Below are positions 59,988 through 64,000 of a stretch of 64,000 bases of DNA, in pieces (the stretch's first letter is position 1; every line of letters starts with the position of its first letter). A model generated the notes under the pieces. The model did not search any database. It saw only the letters and a list, made by a program, of their open reading frames with translations, and was not told the DNA's origin. The stretch covers positions 1-64,000 of the forward strand of contig NZ_WQPN01000109.1 of NCBI RefSeq assembly GCF_018785315.1, in the 5' to 3' direction. The stretch is from Clostridium sp. MCC353 (GTDB lineage Bacteria > Bacillota > Clostridia > Lachnospirales > Lachnospiraceae). A program made the position numbers and the translations under genes.

Positions 59988-62078
59988 TTACTGCAAATAC
60001 CCCTTTAATCTCTCGTAATCCGCAATAAAGTAGGCGTTGGCCCTTTCATAATCATTAAACATATTCTCGCTGAACGCGTCCGGGGCTATTGTCCCCTGAT
60101 ACCAGGATTTCTGGTTGAAATAATCCTGCAGATAAGTGTCCTTAAACATACGTCCCCGGCGGGCATAGATTTCATTGCGGGCCAGTCGGAGCTGTTCCTG
60201 GGTAAGCATAGCCAGGTCGGCAGCCGTAATATATCTGGTATCGCTGTCAAAGATAACAAAATCATTGGTAAATAACTGTGCCTGGGATACGGTCGCTTCC
60301 ATATATACGGACGGCACAAAATCATATTCATTTCTGGCAGTAACCTGTTCGTCACTGTAGTTGACCGTTACGGATCTGACAGCCGTTGTGGCATCCGGAT
60401 TCAGGGTCTCATATTCCAGCAGATACATCTCCTTCTGCTGGCGGTAGATGGCGGAATAAATCTCCGACATATCGCTGATGTCATTGACATTGCGGTAGAA
60501 TCCGCCGGTGCTGTCGGCGATGAAATCCATCGTATAAGTATCCAGGCTGGGATCGATTCCGATGATGAAAATTGGGATCTTGTAGCGGATCGCCAGCTCC
60601 GTGATGATAGCAGGGTCACATTTGCTCATATTATCATCGCCATCTGTAAATGCTATGATACATTTCGCGCCGCTCTGCATTGCGGTCTGGTTAACCGCCA
60701 CATACAGCGCGTCATAAAATGCCGTACTTCCGGAAGCGCTGAGTGAGTTGATAGTACTGGAAATCTGGCCATAATCGGAGGTGAATCCGATATTGGTATA
60801 TACCTGGTCCGCAAATGTTATCAGGGATGCTTTATCGCCTATCTGGAACTGGATTCCGGAAAGGAAACTGTTCATCACATTTTTAGCCGCTGTTAAAGCG
60901 CTTCCTGACATACTTCCGCTGATATCGCCTACCATATTGATATTCAAATTCTCCACTTCATCCAACTGCACCGCTTTGATGATGGTCTTCTCCGTAAATG
61001 AACCGCTTCCCTCCATCCGCTCCGCCAGATGAAAGCTATCCGCCTTTAGATCATCCACAGCTTCGCCGGTATTCTTGTCCTCCACGCGGACATACAGCTT
61101 TACAATTGGAAATGTGGAAACGTCCACCTGCTCCACGCCCATGTCGTAATCCGTCTGGCCATTGATGGCGTCCACCACCTTCTGCCATTTTTGAAGGCTC
61201 TCGCTGGCGCCTATGTAATCGCCGGAATCCATTTTCTGCTTTACCTCGGTCTGGTAAGTCTGAATGATCTGCTTTTCCGATTCATAAGCCTTGGACAGGT
61301 CCGCATTTACCAGGCTGTTATAGGAAGATTCCGCCTTCGCCTTATTCTCTTCCTGCAACTGGGTAATAAATTCATCCAGATCTTTGCTCAGAGACAAAAT
61401 GGAATCCTTGTCCAGGTTGTCCACTGCCTTCGTATATTTTTTCACCAGACTGTCGTATTCCGCCTGTCTGGAATCGTCCATCACAAAACCTCCGGTTGCG
61501 CCGGACAGGGATTCCTGTTTCGTCTTCGCTTCTTCAATAACCGTATGAAGCTCTTCAATTTCAGCGGATGCCGTCTTCAGCTTTTCAGATAAACCGGCAT
61601 AATCCTTTGTGGCTTTGGCCTGCGCCGCATCTTCACAATCGCTCATCAACTGCTTATACTCAGAAATGTTCTCATAAGAATACTTTTTAAGCTGTTCTTC
61701 AACCGCCGCGTATTCCTGTTCAAACTGCTGTGTTTTCTTATTCTTTATCACCTGAAGCCCTAAAAATCCGCATGCGCCCGCAACTAAAATAACAACCAGT
61801 CCCAGGCATAGGAAAATAGGCCACAATTTCTTCTTTTTCGGTTCCGCCGGCCCGGGAGCAGGCATGGGAGCAGGGGCAGGCGCCGGTTTCGGCGCTGCCT
61901 GTCTCTGTGTTGTCTGCTTTGGAGGCCCTTGGTTTGCTGACGTTTGGTTTGCGGACATCTGATCCGGCGCAGCCGGGTTATTCCCCGCCGGCTGCGCTTT
62001 CCTTATGATCTGGGTACCGCACTCAGGGCAAAATCCGGATTCCTCCGGGATTTTCGCTCCGCATTTTCTACAAAACAT
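59988..62078 (-). CDS. Zinc-ribbon, membrane-anchored vWA protein with YARHG domain
   Basis: 696 residues: zinc ribbon (CRKCG at 3-7, CPECG at 17-21), Pro/Ala/Gln-rich linker, transmembrane helix at about 85-108, a helical coiled-coil stalk (about 115-305), a von Willebrand A domain (about 320-560) with a metal site DxSxS at Asp385, Ser387 and Ser389 plus FTDGDD near 479, and a C-terminal YARHG domain (about 625-693, with ARNEIYARRGRMF). The vWA should bind a protein partner outside the cell. YARHG domains occur in surface proteins and their role is unknown. Confidence 0.9.
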   Translation of the reverse strand: MFCRKCGAKIPEESGFCPECGTQIIRKAQPAGNNPAAPDQMSANQTSANQGPPKQTTQRQAAPKPAPAPAPMPAPGPAEPKKKKLWPIFLCLGLVVILVAGACGFLGLQVIKNKKTQQFEQEYAAVEEQLKKYSYENISEYKQLMSDCEDAAQAKATKDYAGLSEKLKTASAEIEELHTVIEEAKTKQESLSGATGGFVMDDSRQAEYDSLVKKYTKAVDNLDKDSILSLSKDLDEFITQLQEENKAKAESSYNSLVNADLSKAYESEKQIIQTYQTEVKQKMDSGDYIGASESLQKWQKVVDAINGQTDYDMGVEQVDVSTFPIVKLYVRVEDKNTGEAVDDLKADSFHLAERMEGSGSFTEKTIIKAVQLDEVENLNINMVGDISGSMSGSALTAAKNVMNSFLSGIQFQIGDKASLITFADQVYTNIGFTSDYGQISSTINSLSASGSTAFYDALYVAVNQTAMQSGAKCIIAFTDGDDNMSKCDPAIITELAIRYKIPIFIIGIDPSLDTYTMDFIADSTGGFYRNVNDISDMSEIYSAIYRQQKEMYLLEYETLNPDATTAVRSVTVNYSDEQVTARNEYDFVPSVYMEATVSQAQLFTNDFVIFDSDTRYITAADLAMLTQEQLRLARNEIYARRGRMFKDTYLQDYFNQKSWYQGTIAPDAFSENMFNDYERANAYFIADYERLKGYLQ

Positions 62079-62101
62079 ACTCTGTTCCTCCCCTATTATG
62101 T

Positions 62102-62500
62102 TCAGTTCATCTTAGTGCCGCATTTACGGCAGAATTTCGGCGCGGCATCGTAGGTCTGACCGCAGTTCGGGCATACCAGAACCGGCTGCTGCGCGTTCTC
62201 GCCCGCCCCTAAAATCTGCTTTTCGGATTCATTTAAACGAACCACCTCTTCTTCCTGTATGCGGATGATTTCCTGTTTTTCGTTGATCAGGTTCAGTTTT
62301 TCACTGATCGTTTCCAACGTCACGTTTCCTGTAACATTCCATTCCTGATATACCAGTTCTCCAATTTCCTTTTTCAGAGTTTCAATCTCACCTGACAACG
62401 TTGAAATATAGGTTTTGATCTTATTAATCTCCAAAAATGTGGAAGTTTTAACGTTCAGCATCGTTAAGCCCTTTGAAAATGAATTTTTAATGTCTGCCAT
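62102..62500 (-). CDS. Small coiled-coil protein with C-terminal zinc ribbon
   Basis: 132 residues: a helical, probably coiled-coil part (about 20-100) and a zinc ribbon at the end (CPNCGQTYDAAPKFCRKCG). No membrane helix, so cytoplasmic. Follows the vWA gene's promoter side by 23 bp and shares its ribbon type, so it may pair with the inner ends of the two membrane proteins (inference). Confidence 0.82.
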   Translation of the reverse strand: MADIKNSFSKGLTMLNVKTSTFLEINKIKTYISTLSGEIETLKKEIGELVYQEWNVTGNVTLETISEKLNLINEKQEIIRIQEEEVVRLNESEKQILGAGENAQQPVLVCPNCGQTYDAAPKFCRKCGTKMN

Positions 62501-62563
62501 TGCCTTATCCTCCTGTGAATATAAAGTTTTATTTTAATTATATATACAGCAAATCTGCCGCAA

Positions 62564-64000
62564 TTAGTAATTTAAATCGTAGCTTCCGATTCCATCTTTT
62601 ATCCATCTGACGTCCTCGTCTATTTTCTTCGTCTTCTTGCCGTCTTTTACGGATACCAGTTTTAAATCGCCTTTGTGCCGCTTGCTGCTGTAATCCACGA
62701 TAGCGGCCACATACTGGTCATCCGCAGGGGCAAAAAATGCCACATCATCAATCAGCTTAACTGGTTTTTTGCCGTCATAGCGGCAGAGGGTGCCGCTGCT
62801 GTTGGTCTTGCTCTTTTCTTTCAGATAATAAGTATCTTTACTGTCTTCATCATAATAAAAGCAGAAAACATCCTCATCAATCTCTTGGCCGTCGCAATAC
62901 AATGTGCCCTGGTTCTTCTCGGAATCATAGTCTTTGTAATAATACATCTTCCCGCCTTCAGGAGATCTGGATACGTAATCTTCCCCCAGATCATCATCAA
63001 TGGATACGGCCTTTTCCACACCTGTATCAGAATATTTCATGGAAAACAGTTCATGATAAGTCAGCCCATAAGTCTCATCATCCCAAGTATAGCTGGTTGC
63101 GAATATTGTCTTCGTTTCCGTGTCCACAACATAGTTCATATCGCTTTCGTAAGTAAACGGCAGCGCTTTTCCGTCGATCAGCAGATAGCCGTCGATCCCG
63201 TCTTTTCCAATGTCATTATACGCCTTTGATATAAAGTCTGTAACATCAGAAATGCTTTCGATTTCCGACATCTTCATCGTGGGGAACGTCACCTCATCCC
63301 AGCTGTATGTATAATAAATATAGTCATAATAACCGATATCTTCCGGGCTGACGGCATTCTTTACCAGTTCATGTTCCGTTCCGTCATACGCGTAAATGTT
63401 TTCGGCATCGCCCAGGTAGGAAGATACCTCAGTCTCCAGTTTAGACCGTATTTCATCCCGGGCCTCTTTTTCACGGTATTCATCCATTGCCGCATTATAA
63501 CGGTCATAATCCGTAACCGTTCTGGTTCCGCCAAACCAGCTCTGCTCCTGTTTCGTGTAGTTCTCTTTCAGCGGCTGCTGCATGGCTGCATCGGAGGCGG
63601 CCAGATCATCAATCACAATATCGTCAATCGTAACTACCGGATCCGTCGTTTCGGAATAGAAGATGCCTGCGCCGTCATTATAACTGCCCAGCAGATTTGC
63701 GTCGGAAGCCACCTTCTCCTTATCCTTTAAATTCTTGATGCAGTAAATATCCGTATCCTTTGTGTAATACAGGGTGTTTAAATCCTCTGTGTAAAAGTAA
63801 GAGAACTGAACGTCTGAATCAAGCTTTTCCTTGTCTGCGTCCGGCTTTATTTCCCTGTAATACATATCATTTTCATCTGTAATAAACAACAATGTCTTAC
63901 CGTCTTCGCTGACGATGTATGTATAGATATTTGAACCGACTTTTTCCTTTTCATCCGTCTTCAGATCATAAATGTACACCGTGCTGCTTCCTTTTTTATA
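62564..64000 (-). CDS. Beta-rich protein of unknown function, N-terminus outside the window
   Basis: At least 478 codons; the frame stays open to the right edge (upstream codons read YKKGSSTVYIYDLKTDEK), so the true start lies beyond 64000. The sequence repeats short strands of the form DGKTLLFITDENDMYYREI and EDSKDTYYLKEKS, similar to WD40-like or TolB-type beta-propeller proteins, with a central charged insertion. No catalytic motif seen. It is probably the outer domain of another zinc-ribbon membrane protein like its neighbours, but that part is not visible. Confidence 0.75.
   Translation of the reverse strand, partial: YKKGSSTVYIYDLKTDEKEKVGSNIYTYIVSEDGKTLLFITDENDMYYREIKPDADKEKLDSDVQFSYFYTEDLNTLYYTKDTDIYCIKNLKDKEKVASDANLLGSYNDGAGIFYSETTDPVVTIDDIVIDDLAASDAAMQQPLKENYTKQEQSWFGGTRTVTDYDRYNAAMDEYREKEARDEIRSKLETEVSSYLGDAENIYAYDGTEHELVKNAVSPEDIGYYDYIYYTYSWDEVTFPTMKMSEIESISDVTDFISKAYNDIGKDGIDGYLLIDGKALPFTYESDMNYVVDTETKTIFATSYTWDDETYGLTYHELFSMKYSDTGVEKAVSIDDDLGEDYVSRSPEGGKMYYYKDYDSEKNQGTLYCDGQEIDEDVFCFYYDEDSKDTYYLKEKSKTNSSGTLCRYDGKKPVKLIDDVAFFAPADDQYVAAIVDYSSKRHKGDLKLVSVKDGKKTKKIDEDVRWIKDGIGSYDLNY

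Noticed and set aside
1-64000. CRISPR array, tRNA or rRNA genes, phage integrase or attachment sites
   Set aside because: I looked for regularly spaced repeats, cloverleaf patterns and recombinase genes and saw none; a covariance-model scan was not possible here.

Overview
The window looks like a chromosomal segment of a gut-type Lachnospiraceae (Clostridia). Evidence: an rpsF-ssb-rpsR operon in the usual Firmicute order, a CsoR/CopA copper operon, a DUF951 gene, LysR/GntR/LacI regulators in number, Opp-type ABC transporters, cell-wall-binding repeat proteins, a YARHG protein, moderate GC content, frequent TTG start codons with strong Shine-Dalgarno sequences, and many short hairpin repeats between genes. 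Genus level (Enterocloster, Hungatella or a relative) is a guess from general similarity.

0.1-17.5 kb: a minus-strand Opp/Dpp-type importer (two permeases and a fused double ATPase) is followed by two lipoprotein substrate-binding proteins, two UxuA-like (mannonate dehydratase family) enzymes and an FAD-dependent oxidoreductase. It is controlled from a divergent LysR gene and has a second, similarly built promoter inside the cluster. A leuCD-type hydro-lyase pair with a divergent FCD-GntR regulator and two more LysR genes follow. I infer a catabolic island for an acidic sugar or carboxylate conjugate taken up through an oligopeptide-type importer.

17.6-22.7 kb: a response regulator, histidine kinase, ABC ATPase and 890-residue FtsX-type permease, resembling a peptide-antibiotic sensing and detoxification module. 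An 11-bp direct repeat sits upstream of the ABC genes.

22.9-32.8 kb: a tyrosine phosphatase, an M20 amidohydrolase, a membrane diguanylate cyclase, a LacI regulator and two large cytoplasmic beta-helix proteins that I recognise as GH120 (beta-xylosidase family) with both catalytic acids kept. The second GH120 gene has a perfect 14-bp palindrome between promoter and ribosome binding site. 32.8-35.4 kb holds secreted cell-wall-binding-repeat proteins, one of them reduced to a 3' remnant next to a palindromic repeat.

35.6-44.5 kb: a second complete Opp importer in one operon with two C45-family (penicillin acyltransferase-like) Ntn hydrolases and a divergent LysR gene. 44.5-45.7 kb is rpsF-ssb-rpsR. 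45.9-48.9 kb is the copper operon; CopA carries a C-terminal CopZ-like domain that has its own ribosome binding site and ATG. 49-57 kb holds assorted housekeeping or accessory genes (metallophosphoesterase, GntR, DUF951, aldo/keto reductase, sirtuin, two TPR/MORN-like lipoproteins, GNAT, DUF2156). 57.4-64 kb is a cluster of membrane-anchored proteins with cytoplasmic zinc ribbons and outer SH3b or vWA/YARHG domains, an M14 carboxypeptidase and an unfinished beta-rich protein that runs off the right edge.

Across the whole window there are at least three families of non-coding hairpin repeats: GTAAC...GTTAC palindromes (one copy has a perfect 8-bp target duplication), about 160-bp TA-flanked MITE-like elements with a shared core, and GAAGGCATTTTCGAAAATGC palindromes. 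They sit in leaders, between operon genes and behind regulators, so they are the most likely source of unexplained regulation here.
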